Positions 54,377 through 61,827 of a DNA stretch of 64,000 bases are shown piece by piece (positions within the stretch are counted from its first letter, which is position 1; every line of letters starts with the position of its first letter). The stretch spans positions 107,452 through 171,451 of the forward strand of contig JACWCY010000002.1 in NCBI GenBank assembly GCA_014654455.1. The letters are read 5' to 3'. Below the pieces are notes generated by a model. The model was not told the origin of the DNA, did not search any database, and saw nothing but the letters and a program-made list of their open reading frames with translations. This DNA is from Pelagibacterales bacterium SAG-MED01 (GTDB lineage: Bacteria; Pseudomonadota; Alphaproteobacteria; Pelagibacterales; Pelagibacteraceae). The position numbers and the translations under genes were made by a program.

Positions 54377-56635
54377 TTAAAATGTTGCTGATAATTCAAT
54401 ACCTGCACCATAGTCAGGAATTTTACTGTACATCGCGTAGTTAGATTTTACTTTTAAATTAAAATTATCATAATTTTTTAAATAACTGATCTCAGTATTA
54501 TTATTTTTTAAAGGTTCATAAATTACATTAAAATTAGTATTTTCATTTTTTTGTTTTCCAAATTTAAGGAGGAGGCTATCTGTGTGTGCACTATTATCTA
54601 AACTTTGAAATCGCTCATAATTTAATGCAGATGTATGTCCACTCCTTTGAAATAATTCAAAACCAATATTTCCTTTAATATTGTTTGTTGAATGTCTTTT
54701 AATGGTGTTTTGAACTGTCACATTGTCAATGTGATTTTTATAACGATGGTCAATATCTGAAGTAAAATCAACAACATACTCTAAAAACCCATTTCTACTT
54801 AATCTGCTTTCATCCATATACAAAGTGTGATCAAACTTAAAGCCGGCAGATGCATTTCCTGTTTTAAAAGTAAGTCTTTCGTGGATCTCAACGTTATTTG
54901 TGGCTTTTGTTCCAAAATCAGTATATTCAGATAGCTGAGTGATCCCTAGTTCTGTTTTACCGTAAGGAATTATGTCAAATTTAGTATAATTTTTCTCTTC
55001 TTCGTAACTTAAAGCTGTATAAATTTGTTTTCCATTTCTCTCTCCGGTAACGGTTCCAGAAATCATTTGGTCCATACTTAAAAAGCTTACCCCTAATAAA
55101 GCATTTAAATTTGATTTAGAATTAACAGGTAATTGGCCGTACACGTTAAAAGATAATGATTGCGAATTTAATTCCTCATTAGTTTCAGATTTTATATCAA
55201 CATCATCATTACTGTATCTCATTGCTAATCCAAAAAAATTGTTATTTTTAGTTAATTTATCTGCGCCAATTGATATTCCTTTAGTGGTAATTTCTTTTGG
55301 TTTTAATGAGATGGTATCACCCACTCTTCCAAATGAAATATCTCCATGGGTCCAACTGGACCATTTTCTTTTATTCTCTGCTAGTTTTTCTGTTTTTAAT
55401 GATGCTTGAGTATATTTAAGATCTTTAAAAGAAGATTGTAACTTATTTGTTAAAGATGCCAAAATTGGATTATTAATATTTAATTTTAAATTATGACTAT
55501 TTAAATTTGTTTTATTCTCATTTCTACGCAACCATTCAAATCTTTTAAAAATTATTGAAGTATTTTGATGAATAACATTTTTAGCTATCTCCACTTGTGC
55601 ACTTACAACTGATGCTGTTTCAGTTTCACAAATAACTATTCCATAAGGGCAGCTTAAATCATATTCATATACTCTATCGAGATCACCCGATCCACTAATT
55701 GTGTACGTTGTTTGATAGAGTTTCATCCCATCACTAGAAAAACCTAATCCGAGTGGAGTCCCTGTTCCACCTGAAGCATCAAAGAAATTTGCTATACTTC
55801 CAACAAAAGTTGCTGTGCTTGTATGAAAAGGTGTTGATAATTTATAAACAGCAATCTTCGCATTTGAATTGGCAGTAGTATGAGAGTCAATTACGTACAT
55901 TCTTGTTCCATCGTCGTCAAATTCTACATCTTGTTCGAATAATGAAAGTTCACCACTAACAACTAATTCATTTACAAAAGTTGCTGTCGACGGAACGAAA
56001 GGAGTGCTTAAGTCATATTCTATAACTCCTCCATCACCTATGGTGTTATCACCCCCATCAATAAGATACATTTTAGTCCCATCATTATTAAATGTGATAT
56101 CACGTGATCTAATATCATCATCTACTGCACTTCCTACAAATGCAGTTGTATAATTAACTCCATCATCTGCATCTTGTGAAAAATCTGAGATATCATATGG
56201 TGTAGTCAGGGTATGAATATTCAATTTACCACCTTGTTGTATAACAATAACTTTTGTACCATCGTTATTAAATTCATGACCTTGAACAAAATTACCTAAA
56301 TCATCTGATCCAGCATTTAAATCTATTTGAACTTCAGTAGCAGTATCTAATGTGCTAATGTCAAAAGGTGTGGTTAAAGTAAATTGACGCAATTTATGAT
56401 AACTAGTACTTGCGTTTTCGTTTGTAAAATTAGTGAAATGAATTTTGGTTCCATCTGCACTGAAAGTAACATCTCCTGGACCACCAATAGCATCATCCGT
56501 TATGTCAGGTACGGGAGTTGATTGCTTGAAAACTGGCATAACCACTGCAAATGAATTAGAGATTGGAAGAATAAACATAATTCCAATTAAGAAAAAATAT
56601 CTAATTATAGTTTGTATTTTTAATTGAGAAAACAT
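54377..56635 (-). CDS. Beta-propeller autotransporter paralogue starting inside a protease-tail remnant
   Basis: 752 residues from ATG 56635. A TTG at 56647 would add four residues. The signal peptide ends near ISNSFAV (about residue 30). Five repeats are visible (VTFSADGTKIHF, EFNNDGTKVIV, ITFNNDGTKMYL, VEFDDDGTRMYV, LGFSSDGMKLYQ). The cysteine pair is in DLSCPYGIVIC, and RFEWLRRN is near 365-372. The barrel runs from about 428 to YGAGIELSATF. The start codon overlaps, in another frame, a 39-codon copy of the tail of the protease gene at 57235-58212. Confidence 0.85.
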   Translation of the reverse strand: MFSQLKIQTIIRYFFLIGIMFILPISNSFAVVMPVFKQSTPVPDITDDAIGGPGDVTFSADGTKIHFTNFTNENASTSYHKLRQFTLTTPFDISTLDTATEVQIDLNAGSDDLGNFVQGHEFNNDGTKVIVIQQGGKLNIHTLTTPYDISDFSQDADDGVNYTTAFVGSAVDDDIRSRDITFNNDGTKMYLIDGGDNTIGDGGVIEYDLSTPFVPSTATFVNELVVSGELSLFEQDVEFDDDGTRMYVIDSHTTANSNAKIAVYKLSTPFHTSTATFVGSIANFFDASGGTGTPLGLGFSSDGMKLYQTTYTISGSGDLDRVYEYDLSCPYGIVICETETASVVSAQVEIAKNVIHQNTSIIFKRFEWLRRNENKTNLNSHNLKLNINNPILASLTNKLQSSFKDLKYTQASLKTEKLAENKRKWSSWTHGDISFGRVGDTISLKPKEITTKGISIGADKLTKNNNFFGLAMRYSNDDVDIKSETNEELNSQSLSFNVYGQLPVNSKSNLNALLGVSFLSMDQMISGTVTGERNGKQIYTALSYEEEKNYTKFDIIPYGKTELGITQLSEYTDFGTKATNNVEIHERLTFKTGNASAGFKFDHTLYMDESRLSRNGFLEYVVDFTSDIDHRYKNHIDNVTVQNTIKRHSTNNIKGNIGFELFQRSGHTSALNYERFQSLDNSAHTDSLLLKFGKQKNENTNFNVIYEPLKNNNTEISYLKNYDNFNLKVKSNYAMYSKIPDYGAGIELSATF

Positions 56636-56739
56636 TGCTGCTGACAAACCATATCACTATTTCTTTGCTTACAATCATTGTAACAAATAAAATCGAATGC
56701 TGGTTTATGTTGACCAAAAGCAATTATAACAGTTTTCAT
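56620..56739 (-). pseudogene. Duplicated C-terminal tail of the trypsin-like protease
   Basis: A 39-codon frame from ATG 56739 to TAA at 56622-56620. It encodes KTVIIAFGQ, AFDFICYNDCKQRN and VCQQQCFLN, which matches the last 39 residues of the protease at 57235-58212 (KTVFGQ, AFDFACYNSCKERN, ICQQQCALN) with all four cysteines kept. An in-frame stop lies five codons upstream, so no protease domain precedes it. It overlaps the first codons of the propeller autotransporter gene, just as the real protease tail overlaps a pilin gene. Either a remnant of a tandem duplication or a very small Cys-rich peptide gene. Confidence 0.75.
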
Positions 56740-56824
56740 TGTAAAAGTATTTTAATGAGGATTTTATAGCACTCAATGAAAATGACATTTATACTAGGAA
56801 TTGTGCCCGTTTTGAGCACTAAAA

Positions 56825-57250
56825 CTAGCAACTATTACTGGAAACTGGTTTTTTGTTTGTTTGAGTTATTTTTATTGTACAGCTCGTGTCATTTTCTTTA
56901 GTTGCAATAATAGTAAGAGTGTCAGCGGCTGTGGTTTTAAAAGTGTAAGATTGTTCTGATAAATCATCTACACCATCAAATAAGTTAGTAACTATATTTG
57001 ATTGAGATGTACTAATATAATATTCTCCATTATTAGACTTATATTCTTGCTCAGCTAAATAAATTGAGTTTAGTGTAATTTCAGCTTGTTTTTTTTCGGC
57101 TGAAGTTTTGTATCCACTATAAGATACAACTCCTACTGCTGAAAGAATACCGATAATGGCCACAACTACTAAAAGCTCAATTAATGTAAAACCTTTTAAA
57201 TTTTTTTTATTACAAAGAAGTATTTGAGTTTTGATTAATTTAATGCACAT
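56825..57250 (-). CDS. Type IV prepilin-like protein
   Basis: 141 residues from ATG 57250, overlapping the protease stop by 16 bp. A leader of about 19 residues (MCIKLIKTQILLCNKKNLKG) precedes FTLIELLVVVAIIGILSAVG, longer than usual for prepilins. The globular part contains TLNSIYLAEQEYKSNNGEYY, a pattern typical of PilE-like minor pilins, and two late cysteines (near residues 127 and 141) that could form a disulfide. It follows the protease gene in a likely common transcript and lies near the pilus operon, so a structural or minor pilin role is probable. Confidence 0.88.
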   Translation of the reverse strand: MCIKLIKTQILLCNKKNLKGFTLIELLVVVAIIGILSAVGVVSYSGYKTSAEKKQAEITLNSIYLAEQEYKSNNGEYYISTSQSNIVTNLFDGVDDLSEQSYTFKTTAADTLTIIATKENDTSCTIKITQTNKKPVSSNSC

Positions 57251-58212
57251 TGCTGCTGACATATAGCATCTGGGTTTCGTTCTTTACAACTATTATAACA
57301 CGCAAAATCAAATGCTAAACGAGGTTGACCAAAAACCGTTTTTACTGTTTTCATAGCTGCTATTTTTGTTTCAGCAGTCCAGCAACCCACATAAGCAGTT
57401 GCATTTTGTATTTTTTCTCCAAGTACTTCTGTTGAAACTTCCTTTGGTTCCTCTTCAGAATTTTTTATACTATTAGCTGAAGTAAAATTTTTAAGAATAG
57501 ATGATTTAATCCCAAAATTTGTATTTTCTGGAATAACTCCATAAGACTCCATTGCATCTTTAAAATCTAGTTTGGCTACCGCAACTCCAACTACATTTCC
57601 ACTAGTATTAACAATCGGGCCCCCACTATTACCTGGCTGAATTGCTGCATCAATTTGAACTAAAGCATAATTGTCTTGTGAACCAGCAAGTGCACTAACA
57701 ACTCCTTTTGTAACCTTTACAGAAGAGCTTACTGCTTTGCCAAAAGGATAACCTGCAACGTAAATATCATCTAGTAATTTTGGATCTCTATTTGAAATAT
57801 CAAATTTGTCTTTTGGTATTATATCTGTTTCAAGAAGTGCAAGATCATTTACTCTGTCATAAGCTAATATTTTAGCAGTTCCTGATTTACCAAAATAATT
57901 AACTTTGGTAATATTACAATAGTTAACTACATGGTGATTGGTAATCAGATGACCTTCATCAGATATAAAAAAAGCTGTACCTGATCCAGTAAAAATTTTA
58001 TCATCTAGAACTTTAACTATTTTCTTTTTATTAGTTCCTTCATCAATAATCACTTTTGCTTTAACTTTTTTACACACAAAAACAACACTGTTTGTATTTA
58101 CAACACTTTCTGCAATTTTTTTTGATTCATTACACGATTTTAGATCAGCCTTATAAACATGCTCGATCATACTTCCGTTTAAAAATAATATTAAAGCTGT
58201 AACAATTTCCAT
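57235..58212 (-). CDS. Secreted trypsin-like serine protease with Cys-rich tail
   Basis: A 325-residue S1-type (DegP-like fold) protease. The N-terminal hydrophobic segment (residues 1-14) is followed by a small Cys module (CNESKKIAESV, then FVC). The catalytic triad is His94 in TNHHVV, Asp123 in VNDLALLE and Ser196 in QPGNSGGP. There is no PDZ domain. Instead about 80 residues lead to a C-terminal tail with CYNSC and CQQQC, a likely two-disulfide hairpin. Encoded between two pilin genes and beside surface autotransporters, it may process or release surface proteins. That role is inferred from location. Confidence 0.87.
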   Translation of the reverse strand: MEIVTALILFLNGSMIEHVYKADLKSCNESKKIAESVVNTNSVVFVCKKVKAKVIIDEGTNKKKIVKVLDDKIFTGSGTAFFISDEGHLITNHHVVNYCNITKVNYFGKSGTAKILAYDRVNDLALLETDIIPKDKFDISNRDPKLLDDIYVAGYPFGKAVSSSVKVTKGVVSALAGSQDNYALVQIDAAIQPGNSGGPIVNTSGNVVGVAVAKLDFKDAMESYGVIPENTNFGIKSSILKNFTSANSIKNSEEEPKEVSTEVLGEKIQNATAYVGCWTAETKIAAMKTVKTVFGQPRLAFDFACYNSCKERNPDAICQQQCALN

Positions 58213-58227
58213 AATAAAGTTATTATA

Positions 58228-58329
58228 CTACAAGCGATTACTAATTATTACTAAAATACGCTCATACTGGGCACTAATTAGAACCACACCCAAGAGTTCT
58301 ATTAAAGTAAACCCTTGGCTGTAGTACCT
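58228..58329 (-). pseudogene. Fragment of a type IV pilin N-terminus
   Basis: On the minus strand a short frame reads YYSQGFTLIELLGVVLISAQ and then runs about 14 more codons to a TAG at 58230-58228. This is the prepilin cleavage and N-methylation signature, but there is no start codon in frame: a stop, inside the end of the upstream pilin gene, precedes it. The helix degenerates right after the signature. It is best read as debris of a lost pilin gene between the protease and the pilin at 58346-58801. Confidence 0.65.
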
Positions 58330-58345
58330 AATTTTAAAATATTAT

Positions 58346-58801
58346 TTATTCAATTGATACAACTGTTGTCATTTGATTGTCAGCAGAACCATCTCCTGTG
58401 CATGGATCTTTTATACAAGTTTTTACTGTAACAGTTTTTGTAGTTGTAGCATTAATTTGAACATGACCTAACACAAAGGTAGTTCCATCTTTAACCGACT
58501 CTACTGTAGTATCATGTGGATTTTTATCCGTCAGCTGTGCAATCGATCCAGTTACAATTTTAGCTGCTGTTACAGGACACGTCTGAGTACCAGCATATGA
58601 TGATTCTCCCAAACTACATTTTTGAGACTCTGCTGCCATATATTTAACTGTTTGTGCGTGAATTGTTTTTGTCGAAGCAACTTTTGCGGCTGCTGTGTAT
58701 CCGTTATAAGCAACAACACCTACTGCTGCTAAAATTCCTATAATTGCTACAACAACTAGCAATTCAATAAGTGTAAAACCTTTATTTTTAATTTTTTTCA
58801 T
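58346..58801 (-). CDS. Type IV prepilin, probable major pilin
   Basis: 151 residues. Leader MKKIKNKG, then FTLIELLVVVAIIGILAAVG and VVAYNGYTAAAK, the same N-terminal helix as the pilin at 39036-39539. The globular part has four cysteines (CSLGESSYAGTQTC and CIKDPC), consistent with two disulfides. It is the first pilin downstream of the pilC-pilB-secretin genes with a 92 bp gap, so it could have its own promoter. It is the best candidate for the main fibre subunit. Confidence 0.9.
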   Translation of the reverse strand: MKKIKNKGFTLIELLVVVAIIGILAAVGVVAYNGYTAAAKVASTKTIHAQTVKYMAAESQKCSLGESSYAGTQTCPVTAAKIVTGSIAQLTDKNPHDTTVESVKDGTTFVLGHVQINATTTKTVTVKTCIKDPCTGDGSADNQMTTVVSIE

Positions 58802-58893
58802 TAAATCCTCATTAGTGTTTTAATATTCTTATTATTATGGAGATTATCTTCAAAAAGGTCAATAATTTTTATTAAGCCTAAAATTACTAATAA

Positions 58894-60126
58894 TCACCCA
58901 ATTATTGCCCCTACATTAAATATAGGCGCATACATAGCTAACATTAGACCGCCAATGGTAATACCCATAAATACGATCATTATGGGCTCAATTAAGCTTG
59001 CAAGATTTGCAACAGCCACATCAAACTCTTCCTCATAATAAAGTGCGACTGAACCAAACATTTCATCCAAGCTACCTGTTTGTTCACCAACTGAGATTAG
59101 CTGACTAAAAGTTGGAGGAAATATTTTTTCTTTGTTAAATAAATCAGTTAAAGTTTCTCCTGAAAAAACTCCCTTCTTAATTCTTTCTAATGCCTCAACA
59201 ACAATTACATTGTCAGTTACTGATTTTGCAATATCTATACTCTCAATTAAATCAACCCCTGCTTGGTTAAGGTTTCCTAAAACTAAAGATACTTTTGCTA
59301 AAATTGATTTTCTTATTAAATTTCCAAAAATAGGAAGCTTCATCATAATCCGGTGCCAATTTTTCCTCACTTCATAATTTTTTTTAATTAAAAATTTAAA
59401 ACCAAATACAAAAAATATAATAAACACTAGTAAAAAAAATCCACCAGAGGAACGAACAAATTCACTCATAGACATAATAACAGCTGTTGGCGTTGGTAGG
59501 TCATCTGCCATACCCATGCCTTCGTACATATTTACAAAAGTTGGTACAACGTTCATTAACATAAAAACTGTAACTAAAATTGCAACTGAAAATAAAACAC
59601 CTGGATAAAATAAAGCACTTTTAATTTGCGATTTAATTTTTTCTCTTTTTTCAAGATTAGTGACAATTTTTTGTAAAAAAGTGTCAAGCTTACCACTGGC
59701 CTCCCCTGCTTTGATTAAATTAACAACAACGGTATCGAAAATTTTTGTATGTTTTTCAAAACATTTTGACAGTGCATTTCCAGACTCTAAATCTTTTTTT
59801 ATAGTTGAAATAACTTTTTTCATAGGAGGTCTTGATGTTTGACCTTCTAACATGTCAAGAGTATTTAGAACAGGCAGTCCAGCTCTAAGCATAGTTGCAA
59901 ACTGCTTGCAAAAAATTAAAATCTCTTGTGGTTTTATTCCAGTACCAAAACTAAAAGATGTTTTTTCTTTTTTGGTAACTACTTTTTTCTTTTTAGTTTC
60001 TTTTAATTTTGTTATAATAACTTTTTTGTCTTTAAGTTTATGGGCAGCCTCTGCATTGTTTAGGGCTTCAATTTCTCCCTCAACATATTTTCCTTGAGAA
60101 ATTCCTTTATATTCAAAATTTAACAT
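58894..60126 (-). CDS. pilC: Type IV pilus inner-membrane platform protein (PilC/GspF family)
   Basis: A 410-residue inner-membrane protein on which the assembly ATPase acts. It has two T2SSF repeats: the first is at about residues 70-190 (CKQFATMLRAGLPVLNTLD), the second at about 275-400 (LGNLNQAGVDLIESIDIA, ISVGEQTGSLDEMF). Three strongly hydrophobic segments lie near 175-195, 225-245 and the C-terminus. The N-terminal 60 residues (FEYKGISQGKYVEGEIEA) are the usual cytoplasmic start. Its start shares position 60126 with the pilB stop. Confidence 0.92.
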   Translation of the reverse strand: MLNFEYKGISQGKYVEGEIEALNNAEAAHKLKDKKVIITKLKETKKKKVVTKKEKTSFSFGTGIKPQEILIFCKQFATMLRAGLPVLNTLDMLEGQTSRPPMKKVISTIKKDLESGNALSKCFEKHTKIFDTVVVNLIKAGEASGKLDTFLQKIVTNLEKREKIKSQIKSALFYPGVLFSVAILVTVFMLMNVVPTFVNMYEGMGMADDLPTPTAVIMSMSEFVRSSGGFFLLVFIIFFVFGFKFLIKKNYEVRKNWHRIMMKLPIFGNLIRKSILAKVSLVLGNLNQAGVDLIESIDIAKSVTDNVIVVEALERIKKGVFSGETLTDLFNKEKIFPPTFSQLISVGEQTGSLDEMFGSVALYYEEEFDVAVANLASLIEPIMIVFMGITIGGLMLAMYAPIFNVGAIIG

Positions 60127-61826
60127 TAGTTAGATTGTAATACTCTTTCATATTCTGCAAATGAAAGATCACCACTTAATAACATTTCTTGCCCCATATC
60201 TTGCATGGTCCTAAAGCCATTTTTTTTAGCTATCGCATATAATTCATTTTGCTGAAGATTTGATAAAATCCCTGCTTTTAATTCATTTTCAATTTCAAGA
60301 ATTTCATAAATTCCCATTCTTCCTTTATACCCTGAGCCGCTACATTCACTACATCCATCACCTTTATAAATTTTAGCTCTTGAGGATTGTTCGGGTAAAA
60401 ATCCAATTGAATTTAATAGTTTTGGAGTAATATTTTCGTCAATTACACGGCAATCTAAGCAAGTTTTTCGAGCTAAACGTTGTGCCATAATAAGCGTTAA
60501 AGCTGCAGATATTAAATAGTTTGGCGTTCCCATGTTTAATAAACGAGTTATAGAACTTGGGGCATCATTAGTGTGAAGTGTGCTAAATACTAAGTGGCCA
60601 GTTAAAGCAGCTTTCAATGCAATATCAACTGTTGCCTTATCCCTAATCTCTCCAACCAAAATCACCTCTGGGTCTTGACGCAAGAAAGATCTTAGAGCCT
60701 CCTCAAAAGTATAACCAATTGCCTCTTTAACTTGTACCTGACCAATTCCTTCCATTTCGTATTCAACAGGATCCTCCGCTGTTAAAATATTCATACCTGG
60801 TTTATTAATATGTTTTAAAACACTATAAAGAGTTGTTGTTTTACCACTACCTGTTGGACCAGTAACAAGTACCATCCCTTGAGGTGATGAAATAGCTTTA
60901 GTTAATTTTTCTAAATCTTTAGCTTCAAATCCAAGGTCAGCTAAAGCTTTGTCTCCTGCGTCCTTATTTAATATACGCATTACAACACGTTCTTTATTTT
61001 TTGTTGGTAAAACTGAGACCCTTAAATCAATTTCTTTTGTATCAGATTTAAATGTTGAGGCACCATCTTGAGGAATTCTTCGTTCTGCTATATCTAATTT
61101 ACTAATTATCTTAATTCTTGCAATAACCGCGTCATAATTTTCATGCAAAAACTTAGAATAATTATCCATCACTTTTAAAATACCATCTACTCTAAATCTA
61201 GTTTGTGCACTATCTCTAAAACATTCTATATGAATATCACTGGCTCCCAAATTGATCGCTTCAGTAATTAGTTTATTTCCAAAAACAATTACTTCTGAAC
61301 CAACCTCAACTAACTCATCATTAGTTTTTTCAAGCTTTTCAACTTTTACATTTGCATCAGATATTTTTTTTGTTTCATTTTTTGTAAATCTTTCAATAAA
61401 AGAATTTATATTGCTTATAGATGCAGCATATAATTCTGGCTCCATTTTTGTCATTGTTTTTAGGTTTTTCATCAAACTTAATTTTGATGCATCTGCTATT
61501 GCAATTTTTAAAACTCCATTGCCCATTTGAAATGGAACGAGGGAATTATCTTGAATATATCTAATATCAATAATCTTTTTAATCTTTGGATCTATTACAG
61601 TTTTTTTTAAATCTATAATATCCAGAGAATAGTTTGTTGATAAAATTTTAACTATCTTGTCTTCATCAGTAAAATTTAATTCAAAAGCAGTTTCTAGTTT
61701 TGTTTTACCTATTTCAGGGCTAGTTTTGTTAATCTTAGACATTTGCTCAGTTGAAATGGATGAGCTCTCCATTAACATATTTAAAATATTTTGTTCACTA
61801 GTGGCATCTAATTTAGTTTTGCTCAT
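60126..61826 (-). CDS. pilB: Type IV pilus extension ATPase (PilB/GspE/MshE family)
   Basis: Hexameric ATPase powering pilus assembly. The 566 residues contain an N-terminal MshEN/T2SSE-N-type domain up to about 145. The catalytic domain has Walker A GPTGSGKT at 323-330, the Asp box near 265-285, and Walker B DPEVILVGEIRD near 385-396. A zinc-binding tetracysteine set (CLDC, CSEC) lies near 455-495. No PilT retraction ATPase is visible in this window. It lies between the secretin and pilC. Confidence 0.94.
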   Translation of the reverse strand: MSKTKLDATSEQNILNMLMESSSISTEQMSKINKTSPEIGKTKLETAFELNFTDEDKIVKILSTNYSLDIIDLKKTVIDPKIKKIIDIRYIQDNSLVPFQMGNGVLKIAIADASKLSLMKNLKTMTKMEPELYAASISNINSFIERFTKNETKKISDANVKVEKLEKTNDELVEVGSEVIVFGNKLITEAINLGASDIHIECFRDSAQTRFRVDGILKVMDNYSKFLHENYDAVIARIKIISKLDIAERRIPQDGASTFKSDTKEIDLRVSVLPTKNKERVVMRILNKDAGDKALADLGFEAKDLEKLTKAISSPQGMVLVTGPTGSGKTTTLYSVLKHINKPGMNILTAEDPVEYEMEGIGQVQVKEAIGYTFEEALRSFLRQDPEVILVGEIRDKATVDIALKAALTGHLVFSTLHTNDAPSSITRLLNMGTPNYLISAALTLIMAQRLARKTCLDCRVIDENITPKLLNSIGFLPEQSSRAKIYKGDGCSECSGSGYKGRMGIYEILEIENELKAGILSNLQQNELYAIAKKNGFRTMQDMGQEMLLSGDLSFAEYERVLQSN

Positions 61827-61827
61827 C

